Shown piece by piece: positions 1 through 8,448 of a stretch of 64,000 bases of DNA. Below the pieces are notes generated by a model that was given only the letters and a program-made list of their open reading frames with translations, searched no databases and was not told the DNA's origin. A program made the translations under genes and the position numbers. The DNA comes from CAVSWT01 sp963731745 (lineage in GTDB: Bacteria; Bacteroidota; Ignavibacteria; Ignavibacteriales; Ignavibacteriaceae). How positions within the stretch are numbered: position 1 is the stretch's first letter; each line of letters begins with the position of its first letter. The stretch is from assembly GCA_963731745.1 (NCBI GenBank), contig CAVSWT010000015.1, positions 186,001 to 250,000 of the forward strand. Reading direction: 5' to 3'.

Positions 1-369
1 GAATTAAAAAATAAAATTAAAAATAAAATAAATTCAGAAAAAGTTTTTACAGTTGAAACAAAAAACCTGATTGAAACTGCTGCAATAATGAATAGATGCA
101 ATGTTTTTGTTTCAAATGATTCGAGCTTAATGCATGTGGCTTCAGCACTAAAACTAAATGTGGTTGCAATTTTAGGCCCGACAAATCCCAACTACATTCA
201 TCCCTGGAATGCAAATCATAAAATAGTTAGACTAAATTTGGATTGCTCACCTTGCTTTATCTATTCTCCACGACCTTTAATTTGCTTTAGAAATGATGTA
301 AAATTTAAATGCATAAAAGAACTATCAGTCGATATGGTTTTTGATGCTTTAAAAATAATAATTCAATAA
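1..369 (+). CDS. Glycosyltransferase family 9 (heptosyltransferase-like), C-terminal part
   Basis: The reading frame is open from the first base, so the gene starts outside the window; only about 122 C-terminal residues are visible. The segment VSNDSSLMHVASAL matches the signature of GT9 enzymes (usual form SNDSGxMHxAxA) and is followed by the family's GPTNP segment and a Cys-rich tail (CSPC, later two more Cys). GT9 enzymes transfer sugars, often heptose, from a nucleotide donor to lipopolysaccharide at the cytoplasmic face of the inner membrane. The acceptor cannot be told from this fragment. The first ATG in the window (88) is internal, not a start. Confidence 0.85.
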   Translation, partial: ELKNKIKNKINSEKVFTVETKNLIETAAIMNRCNVFVSNDSSLMHVASALKLNVVAILGPTNPNYIHPWNANHKIVRLNLDCSPCFIYSPRPLICFRNDVKFKCIKELSVDMVFDALKIIIQ

Positions 370-372
370 AAC

Positions 373-741
373 TCAACTTTGCGGATTAACCTTTTTTATC
401 CATAATTTACAATACCCTTGCGGACTTATTGGCCCCTTAACAACCTGGCATGATCCACATTGTTTACCTTCCTTCGGCATAATAAACAAATTGCAAGTTC
501 CACAAAATTTATCATTATAAGGTGAAGCCGATGTATAATCATTTGATGTTCTGGTAGCTAATTCTGAATCAGTCAGCCCGCTAACATCTGAACACGGCAA
601 GTTTGCATTTTTTGAAAGCTGTTCCTGTTGCTTTTCATTACTATCACCGCAAGCTGAAATTAGTGTTCCCCCGCCGATTATTAATACTCCCCCAATTGAA
701 ATTTTCTTTAAAAAATTTTTACGAGTAATATTTTTTTCCAT
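373..741 (-). CDS. High-potential iron-sulfur protein (HiPIP)-like lipoprotein
   Basis: About 122 residues. The N terminus has a charged TRKNFLKK stretch, a hydrophobic segment and a lipobox LISAC with Cys31, so export (possibly Tat) and lipid anchoring are expected. The C-terminal half holds C80-x2-C83, C95-x2-C98 and C111 followed by KLW, the spacing of HiPIP [4Fe-4S] proteins, with the typical KGPISPQGYC segment. HiPIPs carry single electrons in the periplasm. A longer frame opens at 792, but the start at 741 gives a compact signal peptide, so I chose it. It ends 4 bases from the GT9 gene on the other strand. The fifth conserved-region Cys (C95) is an extra compared with classical HiPIPs. 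Confidence 0.8.
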   Translation of the reverse strand: MEKNITRKNFLKKISIGGVLIIGGGTLISACGDSNEKQQEQLSKNANLPCSDVSGLTDSELATRTSNDYTSASPYNDKFCGTCNLFIMPKEGKQCGSCQVVKGPISPQGYCKLWIKKVNPQS

Positions 742-823
742 TATACCGCTCGAACTATTTAGAATAATTAAACATTTTGATTTGAGAATCAAATAACTAA
801 AATTATTAAAAAAAATAACTGCT

Positions 824-1348
824 CTAAATCACTTCTAATAAATAATTAATTATTTCATCAAAAGAATCAAAATGTTTTATCAGTCCGGTTTTTCTTTTTT
901 CGAATTGAAGCTGGCTATCTATAATAGGAATTAAATCCTTCCACATTAAAGAATGGCAAATTATAGGTTTGGCTTTTAATAATTTTTTATTTGTAAACTC
1001 CCAAACCGCCGCAAGCTCAAGTAATGTCCCCGTTCCGCCTTTTAAAATTATGTATGCATCACCATGTTCGATTAATTTTGTAATTCTTTCAAATAGATTT
1101 TCACATTTGATTTCATGAGTTACAAATTTATTAGCATGACTATCAATATACTTTAAGGTTATCCCAAATATCTCGGCTTTATTTTCAGCGGCACCTTTTG
1201 ATACAGCTTCCATAATTCCATTGTACCCACCAGTGCAAATATTAAAATTATTTTCTGCAAGCCTTTTCCCTAATTCAAATGCAAATTCATATTCCGCGTC
1301 GCCTTCTTTGGGAAATGCACTGCCGAATACCGCTATAGTTTTTTTCAT
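824..1348 (-). CDS. LOG-family / SLOG-domain Rossmann protein
   Basis: 174 residues, close to the usual length of the family. It opens with a Rossmann strand IAVFGSAFPKEGD and carries KGGTGTLLELAAVWEF (residues 103-118), the GGxGTxxE motif shared by lysine-decarboxylase-like (LOG) proteins and cytokinin riboside monophosphate phosphoribohydrolases. Family members bind nucleotides or nucleotide-like ligands and some cleave nucleoside monophosphates; the PGG that starts the classical motif reads KGG here, so the reaction is uncertain. It lies 15 bases downstream of the outer-membrane protein gene on the same strand and may be co-transcribed with it. Confidence 0.8.
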   Translation of the reverse strand: MKKTIAVFGSAFPKEGDAEYEFAFELGKRLAENNFNICTGGYNGIMEAVSKGAAENKAEIFGITLKYIDSHANKFVTHEIKCENLFERITKLIEHGDAYIILKGGTGTLLELAAVWEFTNKKLLKAKPIICHSLMWKDLIPIIDSQLQFEKRKTGLIKHFDSFDEIINYLLEVI

Positions 1349-1363
1349 TTAAGATGTAAAATA

Positions 1364-3073
1364 TTAAAATGCATAACCAGCGTTTAATACAAAATCAAAT
1401 TGATTAAATCCGCCAATGCCGTTTGTGCTGTAACTAACTCTATCAAAAAGTAATGAATAATTTATTCTTGGACTTAAAATTATTTGATCAATAATATTAA
1501 TATTTGCACCAACTGCGGCAGTTAAAAAAGTATTATAATAATATTTCGGGCTGCTGTTGATGACGGGATTAGTTCTCTGAATACCCAATCCGCCTTCGAT
1601 AAATATAGGATTAAATTTTTCTAACGGATGCAGTCTGTAAGAAGAAGAAAAATATACATTTTCATATTTTGAGCCTAAATAGCTTATGTTTCTACCATCA
1701 GGAGTTGCAGCATTTACTTTCCACGGAATTGAGCTATAGCTAAAATTTGTAACCAAAGCATTGTTGTCATTCAAATAAAATGCAGCTTCAATAAAATACT
1801 TTAAACTATTTTTATTCGACATAACAAACGAATAACCCATCGAACTGCCCAATGGAGTATCTTTATACCTACCAACGCGAATTGATTGTCCAACACCAAA
1901 TGATAAAATAATTTTATCTAATACAGAGCCCCTAAATGGATTTTTATCAGAATGGAAAAAATAACTTTCATCTACGCTAACTTTAAATTGAAAAGTTTCC
2001 CAAGGAAACTTCCAAGTTCCATATCTAGTTATGTAATTATTATACCATCTTCCAGCATAGCCTGCTGAAAATTTAACATCACTGAATGATAATCCAATAT
2101 CAAAACCATGTGTAAAAAAATTATTGAAATCTGTTTTGATGCCGCCTGTAAAATTGCCAAAATAGAATTCCTGGAAAAAAGAAACATTACCGCCTAAGTC
2201 CAATGGCTTCCATTTAAATGCAAAACCGGAATGAATTGTAGCATCTCGAGGAAAACCTTTCCAATCACTGAATAAGGTTTTGAAAGAAGATTTTCCCTCT
2301 CCGTTATCTTCTCTTTCATCAAATACTTTTGAGATGCCGAGATTAATTGGAATTGAAAAATATGAATTATCTATAGTTAAATAATTAATAGCTAAATTTA
2401 ATTTAGTGGGCGGCGAATCGTAAAATGTTCTTGTCTCATTACTCCCAATAGGTGATTCAGTTTCATAATTCACTGCCGAGCCAAGATTGGTTAATGAAAA
2501 TCCCAAATTCAGTCTCTTACAAAAAATCTCTGGCCTATAATTTAATCCAGCAGTAAAAAATAAACTACTCGAAGTACCAAATCCATGATCTAAATATGAG
2601 TATCTAAGCTGTAATCCTGCAGAAAATACATTAGAAAAATTTCTTGCATAAGCAACGGAGAAATTTCTTTCAAAAGATTTGTACTTTTCGCCGTTACCAT
2701 CAGGATTTTCAATTGTAGAAAGTACAAATTCTCCCTGAGTCCAGTTTTGATAACTAACTCCGAAGTATCCTACGTTTTTTATTTCAAACATAGAATGAAA
2801 TGAAATGATCCTACCGACATCAACAAAAACATATAGAGGTTGAGCAAAGTAAGATAATGATAAATGATTAGTAAAAACTAGGTTTGCCGGATTGTAAACT
2901 AAAGCGTCATCATTTGAAAGCAATGCAACTCCCTGCTCACCCATTCCCAATGACGAAACTGATTGAGGAAAGTTTAAATAATACATTGCCTGCGAGCTTT
3001 GAGCGAAAACATTCGAACTAAATATTGTTAAAATGAGCAAGGTAAAGATTTGGGAGAGATTTAGAATTTTCAT
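1364..3073 (-). CDS. PorV/UPF0164-like outer-membrane beta-barrel protein
   Basis: 569 residues with a clear Sec signal peptide (hydrophobic stretch to about residue 24, ending VFAQ). The mature start, with SVSSLGMGEQGVALLSNDDALVYNPANL, resembles the PorV/PorQ/UPF0164 group, whose members are FadL-like outer-membrane barrels; some are parts of the type IX secretion system. The rest is rich in alternating aromatic and polar residues and ends in an aromatic residue (YAF), as outer-membrane barrels do. A role in type IX secretion is only inferred: a T9SS substrate is present in this window, but PorV proper is shorter (about 380-400 residues). It is divergent from the DUF4097 gene, with a 163-base gap between them. 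Confidence 0.65.
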   Translation of the reverse strand: MKILNLSQIFTLLILTIFSSNVFAQSSQAMYYLNFPQSVSSLGMGEQGVALLSNDDALVYNPANLVFTNHLSLSYFAQPLYVFVDVGRIISFHSMFEIKNVGYFGVSYQNWTQGEFVLSTIENPDGNGEKYKSFERNFSVAYARNFSNVFSAGLQLRYSYLDHGFGTSSSLFFTAGLNYRPEIFCKRLNLGFSLTNLGSAVNYETESPIGSNETRTFYDSPPTKLNLAINYLTIDNSYFSIPINLGISKVFDEREDNGEGKSSFKTLFSDWKGFPRDATIHSGFAFKWKPLDLGGNVSFFQEFYFGNFTGGIKTDFNNFFTHGFDIGLSFSDVKFSAGYAGRWYNNYITRYGTWKFPWETFQFKVSVDESYFFHSDKNPFRGSVLDKIILSFGVGQSIRVGRYKDTPLGSSMGYSFVMSNKNSLKYFIEAAFYLNDNNALVTNFSYSSIPWKVNAATPDGRNISYLGSKYENVYFSSSYRLHPLEKFNPIFIEGGLGIQRTNPVINSSPKYYYNTFLTAAVGANINIIDQIILSPRINYSLLFDRVSYSTNGIGGFNQFDFVLNAGYAF

Positions 3074-3236
3074 GAGAACCCCTTTTCAAATGATAAGCAA
3101 TTTCTTATTCAAATTTAATAATAGAACACTATCATAAACAACTTAAAATTTAGGACGAAAAACCCCAACCATCTTTAATAATCTGAAGTCTAATCTTTTA
3201 ATACCAGAATATAATTTTTATTTAAAGGAATTTGCA

Positions 3237-4422
3237 ATGAAAAAGCTTTATTTATTCTTTTTACTGCCTTCCATGTTTTTCTTTACAGGAGCAATTTATA
3301 CTCCATATCCAAACTCAGTTTTGTATAATCCAGGTTTAGATACGAAGATAAAACCTGATAATGAAGATAAGCTGCACAAAGAATTTAAAATAACTGAAGG
3401 GAAATCACTGGATATAAATTTAGAATCCGGCGGATCAATCAATATTGCCGGATGGGATAAAGATAATGTTACGGTAGATATAAATTCACCCAAAAGTGAT
3501 TTGAGACGGTACGATTTTAACTTTAAAGAAAGCTCTGATGGACTTACTGTAACTTCAAGGTTTAAAAAGTCAGAATCTCATAGGAATAATAGTCTGAGCT
3601 TTTCATTTCATATTCCTAATAAGTTTAATGTTGCATTGGAATCAATGGGCGGCGCAGTTACAATTAAAAATGTTGACGGAGAAATTACGGGAAAAACTAT
3701 GGGCGGTAATCTTGAACTTAGTGAACTTAAAGGAAGACTGGAATTAAAAACCATGGGCGGCCCAATAAATTTATATGATTCCGAAGTAGACGGAAGCGTT
3801 CACACCATGGGAGGACCTGTTACTATCAGCAATGTTAAAGGTGATGTAAAAGGAACAACAAACGGCGGGCCTGTAACATTGAAAAATGTAACTTCGAGAT
3901 CCGGAAAATCAACATGGAGATGCTGTAATAATTTCCAGCATGGGCGGAGAAATAAATGTTGATCAGGCTCCCAATGGTGCAGATGTGAAAACTCTCGGCG
4001 GAGATATTATAATAAAATCAGCATCAAAATATGTTAAAGCTAAAACAAACGGCGGAAGTATTGAAATTGAAAATGCTGACGCTTCAATTGATGCAAAAAC
4101 AAATGGCGGAGATATAACCGCTGAAATGATTGGTGATCCCAATAATGGAAATAGAGACGTAAGCTTAAAATCTAATTCCGGGGATATTACACTTACCGTC
4201 CCCGAAAACTTATCTATGGATATTGAAATAACTATCGGCGGAGTGGATAAAGAAGGCAGTCAAAATAAAATTTATAGTGATTTTCCAATCAATAAAAATA
4301 TTATAGACGATGGAGAATATAGCTGCTGCAGTCTGCATGGAACCGGCACAGTTAACGGAGGAAAAAATAAAATCTTAATTAAAACCATTAATGGCGATGT
4401 GTATTTAAAGAAAGGGAAATAG
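3237..4422 (+). CDS. DUF4097-type beta-strand repeat protein, interrupted by a frameshift
   Basis: Two frames, 3237-3962 and about 3892-4422, form one exported protein of about 394 residues if one base is removed near 3915. The first frame ends in the unlikely tail WRCCNNFQHGRRNKC, while the second already encodes GDAVIISSMGG in front of its first ATG. A signal peptide (residues 1-20) is followed by repeats of about 20 residues built around (S/T)MGG, TNGG and TLGG turns with alternating hydrophobic residues. This is the pattern of DUF4097/adhesin-like right-handed beta-helices. Function is unknown; a surface or periplasmic scaffold is plausible. A strong hairpin follows the stop. Confidence 0.75.
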
Positions 4423-4442
4423 AAAAGATTAAAGTTATGGTC

Positions 4443-4474
4443 AAGTGAGGTTCACCCTGAAGTGAACCTCACTT
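4443..4474. terminator. Bidirectional hairpin terminator
   Basis: A perfect 13-bp stem (AAGTGAGGTTCAC at 4443-4455 pairing with 4462-4474) with a 6-base loop, followed by a short T-run on the plus strand and an A-rich flank on the other side. It sits between the ends of the convergent DUF4097 and yceI-like genes and could stop transcription from both sides. Confidence 0.8.
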
Positions 4475-4487
4475 TTAATCTGATAAT

Positions 4488-5129
4488 TTAAATGGCGGCG
4501 TTTGATCCAACTATATTAACAGTTATTGCAATATTGTCCGATACTTTTTCTCCCAATAGTTTATTGGCTACATTATAATCTGAAAGAATTATATTGAATT
4601 TAGCTTTAATACCAATCAAATCTCCCGGAGCTCTTTCTTTTGTAGCAGGACTTTCATCAAGATAAGTTATCGTTGAATGAGCGGTTACTTCTTTCGTAAC
4701 TCCATGAACTGAAAAATCTCCGATAACATCTGCCTCAAGCTTGTTATCTTCAAGCATTTTAACATTTTTAACGCTTTTAATTTTAAATGTGATTGATGGA
4801 TATTTTTCCGCATCAAGCCACTTGTCGCTTGCAAGGTGATGATCTCTCATTTCTATACCGGTTTTAAGCGAGCCTGTAGCAATTGACACTTCACCCTTAA
4901 GTGTATTAGCAAAGTCTTCAGTATCAAAAGTAACTTTCCCTGAAATATCGGACGTCAATCCATTTACATCTTCCAAAGGAGTAGTGCTGAAAAATGTTGC
5001 CTGGTTCCGGCCTGTTTTATCTTCAAAGGAAAATGTTTGAAGTCCTTTTGCCTTAACATTAAATCCTTGAGCATAAGTTGTTACCGAATATATAAACAAT
5101 AAATATAAAATATTAAGAGCCAGTTTCAT
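4488..5129 (-). CDS. YceI family periplasmic lipid-binding protein
   Basis: 213 residues with a signal peptide ending in TYAQ. The sequence has the YceI pattern: SDISGKVTFDTEDF, EMRDHHLASDKWLDAEKYPSITFKIKS, and the late GDFSVHGVTKEVT segment. Family proteins are lipocalin-like eight-stranded barrels that bind isoprenoid or other long apolar molecules in the periplasm. I use the ATG at 5129 and not the TTG at 5132: it has an AAGGTGA ribosome site 5-6 bases upstream and overlaps the stop of the preceding small membrane protein (TGATG), which suggests translational coupling. Confidence 0.9.
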   Translation of the reverse strand: MKLALNILYLLFIYSVTTYAQGFNVKAKGLQTFSFEDKTGRNQATFFSTTPLEDVNGLTSDISGKVTFDTEDFANTLKGEVSIATGSLKTGIEMRDHHLASDKWLDAEKYPSITFKIKSVKNVKMLEDNKLEADVIGDFSVHGVTKEVTAHSTITYLDESPATKERAPGDLIGIKAKFNIILSDYNVANKLLGEKVSDNIAITVNIVGSNAAI

Positions 5130-5401
5130 CAATTCACCTTTTTATGAGATTTAAATTTAAATAAAAATATGCCTGCAATTACAACTACAGCTCCCATGAA
5201 AACAGAAATATAATCAAGGCCCAGCACTAATTTATCTTGCCACTCTTTATAAGTTGTGCCGAACAATTCATCTTTTCTTTCAACAAGCACTTTGGTTTTT
5301 GTAAAAACATTTGCACCATATGATAACCAGACAATAATGGCAGTTGTCAGTAAAATTAGTGCAATCAAAATTGTAGTTCGTTGCTGTTTGTTTAATTTCA
5401 T
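5129..5401 (-). CDS. Small two-helix membrane protein, cotranscribed with yceI-like gene
   Basis: About 90 residues from the Met at 5401 (MKLNKQQ); an upstream Met at 5443 is in frame but adds a charged segment before the first helix. Two hydrophobic stretches (roughly residues 9-27 and 61-80) flank a charged loop containing VERKDELFGTTYKEWQDKL. I do not recognise the family. The stop overlaps the start of the YceI gene by one base, so the two are probably translated together, and a membrane partner for the lipid-binding protein is a reasonable guess. Confidence 0.6.
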   Translation of the reverse strand: MKLNKQQRTTILIALILLTTAIIVWLSYGANVFTKTKVLVERKDELFGTTYKEWQDKLVLGLDYISVFMGAVVVIAGIFLFKFKSHKKVN

Positions 5402-5665
5402 TATGAACTCTTTTTCCAAAGAAAGATATTTTTTCCAATGCAAACAAGATAATTTTTTTGGCAGATCATTTACTTATTAAGTATAAATACATTTGAAAAA
5501 GTGACATGTGATAACAAATATAACATTCAAATTAATCTCGAATCAAAACTAATTTTCGTTTATTTTAAAGTTAGCTAAACTTAATAATCTACCCTTCACA
5601 ATTGTATATCAAATTTGTGGTTATTTAGATAATATCATTTTAAAATTAATATATGGAATACCATT

Positions 5666-6091
5666 ATGAAAATGAGTGAACATAAATCCATCAGTGATAG
5701 ATTTGACCACTTCGCACATATTATTACAAAGTTCACCGGCAGCACTGAAGCATTTTCAATTTCTTTTTTTATTGTAATTGTATGGGTTGTTACGGGTCCG
5801 GTTTTTAATTATTCAGATACGTGGCAGTTAGTAATAAATACCGGAACTACTATAATAACTTTTCTAATGGTTTTTTTAATCCAAAGATCGCAGAATAAAG
5901 ATTCTCTGGCAGTTCATATTAAGCTGAATGAACTAATTGCGTCTTCACCTACAGCAAGCAATAGATTGGTTGATGTAGAAGATTTAACAGAAGCGGAATT
6001 AGAAATACTTCATAGCTATTATGAATTGCTTTCACAAAAAGCAAAAGAAAAATCCGAATTGAAAAAAACGCATTCAATTGATGAAGATTAA
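5666..6091 (+). CDS. Low-affinity iron permease (Fet4-like) family protein
   Basis: 141 residues. The opening SDRFDHFAHIITKFTGSTEAFSIS and the two adjacent hydrophobic segments (about 27-47 and 52-73) match the small bacterial proteins of the low-affinity iron permease family. The third block, LIQRSQNKDSLAVHIKLNELI, is highly typical: this helix follows the second membrane segment in the family. Transport has been shown for yeast Fet4, not for these short bacterial versions, so iron transport is an inference. A second ATG lies two codons downstream. It has its own upstream gap of 264 bases. Confidence 0.8.
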   Translation: MKMSEHKSISDRFDHFAHIITKFTGSTEAFSISFFIVIVWVVTGPVFNYSDTWQLVINTGTTIITFLMVFLIQRSQNKDSLAVHIKLNELIASSPTASNRLVDVEDLTEAELEILHSYYELLSQKAKEKSELKKTHSIDED

Positions 6092-6167
6092 AAATAGACT
6101 TAAACAAATTGATTTTTGTTTTTATAATTTTTAATGTAATTATAAATTCAATTAATAAGGAAGTAAA

Positions 6168-6791
6168 ATGAGCTTTGATTTTCTGCCGTTACAAAAAGTT
6201 GATGTTCCGGAAATTCCGATAAAGAAAAATATTAGTCTTTCATCGTCCAAAACCGCATTGATTATTGTTGATATGCAGAATGATTTTGTTAAAGAAGGTG
6301 GAAATCTCTTAGTGCCGTCTGCAAAAGAAACGGTTTCAAGAATAAAAAAATTAATCAGTTTTGCCCGTAGAAAAAAAATTATTGTTTGTTACACACAAGA
6401 CACCCATTTTAAGGATGATAAGGAGTGGAAAATCTGGCCAAAGCATTGCGAAAAAGACAGCTGGGGTTGGGAAATAATTAAAGAACTCAAGCCGAATAAA
6501 AATGAATTAGTATTTCAGAAGAATAGATACGATGGTTTTTACGGGACAACTTTGAACCACTATCTTTCAAACGTTTGGAAAATCGAAAATATTATTTTAA
6601 CCGGAACCGTTTCAAATATCTGCGTTGCACAAACTGCTGCTTCTGCGGGATTAAGATGGTATAATATTGTCATTCCAGCTGATTCAATTTCAGCATTAAC
6701 AGAATTTGACCAAGCATTAACTTTAAGACAAGTTTCTTTTCTATTTAATGGTGTCATTGTAAAATCATTCAATGACATAAAATTTAAATAA
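6168..6791 (+). CDS. Isochorismatase-family cysteine hydrolase (nicotinamidase-like)
   Basis: 207 residues with the catalytic triad in place: Asp35 in IIVDMQNDF, Lys118 in FQKNRYDGFYGT and Cys152 in TGTVSNICVAQTA. The WPKHC segment before the Lys is usual in nicotinamidases (WPxHC), so deamidation of nicotinamide to nicotinate is possible, although the family also contains isochorismatases and biuret hydrolases. An AAGGAAG ribosome site lies just before the ATG. It is followed, after 122 bases, by zwf; an NAD-salvage role would fit beside two NADPH genes but is inference. Confidence 0.85.
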   Translation: MSFDFLPLQKVDVPEIPIKKNISLSSSKTALIIVDMQNDFVKEGGNLLVPSAKETVSRIKKLISFARRKKIIVCYTQDTHFKDDKEWKIWPKHCEKDSWGWEIIKELKPNKNELVFQKNRYDGFYGTTLNHYLSNVWKIENIILTGTVSNICVAQTAASAGLRWYNIVIPADSISALTEFDQALTLRQVSFLFNGVIVKSFNDIKFK

Positions 6792-6913
6792 TTCGTAACC
6801 TTTTTCTGTAAGTTATATATTTGACGCACGTTACAATCTTTTGATTTACCTCTGATTAACTTTATAATCTATTAAATCACACTATAAACAAAAATCCATT
6901 TTAAGGAAAATTA

Positions 6914-8434
6914 ATGAATAAAGGCCAGGTCGTTTCCAATGAAAAGGGGATGGGTACATTTAAAACTCCTGCCTCAAATATTATTGTAATATTCGGTGCT
7001 TCCGGAGATCTTGCGCATAAGGAATTATTGCCCGCACTTTTTGCTTTATACTGTTTGAACTTTCTTCCAAAGAAATTTGCAATAATCGGTTTTGATAGAA
7101 AAGAATTTAATGAGAAGAATTACAGAAAAGAAATGCATGATGCCGTTGAGAAGGAAAAATCAATTGATGAAAAACAATGGAGGGATTTCGCAGAAAGTTT
7201 GTTTTATGTAAAAGGAGATTTTGTAGAGAATCCCTCAAAATCTTTTAAGGATTTGTCTTTATTAATCAAAAAAATCCAAAAGGAAAAAAATATTTTTGAC
7301 AATGTTCTTTTTCATTTAGCAGTCTCGCCTTTGTTTTATTCAAAAGTAATTTATGAGCTTGGAGAGTCTGGACTATCTAAGAGCAGTAAAGGCTGGAGAA
7401 GAATTATAATTGAAAAACCATTTGGCTGGAATGAAAAATCTGCAAGAGATTTAGATAAAGATATCCATAAAGTTTTTAATGAAGATCAAATATTCAGAGT
7501 TGATCATTTTTTAGGCAAAGAAACAGTTCAAAACATGTTAGTCTTTAGGTTTGCTAATCCAGGCTTTGAACCAATTTGGAATCGTAATTTTATAGACAAC
7601 ATTCAAATCACTGTTTCTGAAGATATTGGAATTGGAACCAGGGCAGGTTTCTATGAAAAAATAGGAATCATGCGCGACATGGTGCAAAATCATCTTTTCC
7701 AATTAATGTGCATAACAGCGGTTGAACCGCCTGTTAATTACAATGCAAATTCACTGCGAAGTGAAACGTTACAAGTTCTGGAAGCAGTCTGCAAAATAGA
7801 TAAAGCCAGCGTTGTGTTTGGCCAGTATGATGGCGGAAAAATCAATGACTCAAATGTTGTTGCCTACAGAAAGGAAATGAATGTTAATCCGGAATCAAAT
7901 ACTCCTACATATGCTGCATTAAGAATTTATCTTGATAATTGGCGTTGGGCAGGAGTACCATTCTATTTAAGAACCGGAAAAAGATTAAATAAAAAATTAA
8001 CTGAAGTGAGAATTAAATTTAAACCAACTCCACATTTAATGTTCCCCATAGATAAAGACAAAGAAAAAGAACATAATGTTTTAACATTTCGCATTCAGCC
8101 AAATGAAGGAATTTATTATCAGTTTACAGCAAAACAGCCCGGCGCAACAATTAATTTGGCGCCTGTTAATATGAATTTTGAATACGCAACTGCATTTGGA
8201 ATTAGCGAACCGCCCAATGCATATCAATGGTTAATCTATGATGCACTTATTGGCGATCAAACACTCTTCCCAACTGCGGAATGGATTTACAAAGCTTGGT
8301 CATTGCTAGACCCCGTAATTTCTGAATGGGATAAAAAACCGTGGATAAAATTTCCAAATTACAAATCTGGTTCCTGGGGGCCTGATGAAGCAGATAAATT
8401 AATTAAAAAAGATGGACGACACTGGGGGACATAA
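6914..8434 (+). CDS. zwf: Glucose-6-phosphate 1-dehydrogenase
   Basis: 506 residues, the normal length. It has the nucleotide-binding start IIVIFGASGDLAHKELLPAL (about 23-42) and the substrate and catalytic motif RVDHFLGKE (residues 195-203). Later blocks such as LRTGKRL and LIGDQTLF are also family-specific. The enzyme oxidises glucose 6-phosphate to 6-phosphogluconolactone and makes NADPH in the cytoplasm. The next gene begins 14 bases after its stop, so they form an operon. A TATATTTG box at 6816-6823 resembles a Bacteroidota -7 element (TAnnTTTG), but I see no clear -33 partner. Confidence 0.97.
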   Translation: MNKGQVVSNEKGMGTFKTPASNIIVIFGASGDLAHKELLPALFALYCLNFLPKKFAIIGFDRKEFNEKNYRKEMHDAVEKEKSIDEKQWRDFAESLFYVKGDFVENPSKSFKDLSLLIKKIQKEKNIFDNVLFHLAVSPLFYSKVIYELGESGLSKSSKGWRRIIIEKPFGWNEKSARDLDKDIHKVFNEDQIFRVDHFLGKETVQNMLVFRFANPGFEPIWNRNFIDNIQITVSEDIGIGTRAGFYEKIGIMRDMVQNHLFQLMCITAVEPPVNYNANSLRSETLQVLEAVCKIDKASVVFGQYDGGKINDSNVVAYRKEMNVNPESNTPTYAALRIYLDNWRWAGVPFYLRTGKRLNKKLTEVRIKFKPTPHLMFPIDKDKEKEHNVLTFRIQPNEGIYYQFTAKQPGATINLAPVNMNFEYATAFGISEPPNAYQWLIYDALIGDQTLFPTAEWIYKAWSLLDPVISEWDKKPWIKFPNYKSGSWGPDEADKLIKKDGRHWGT

Positions 8435-8448
8435 AAAAGGATTTTTAT

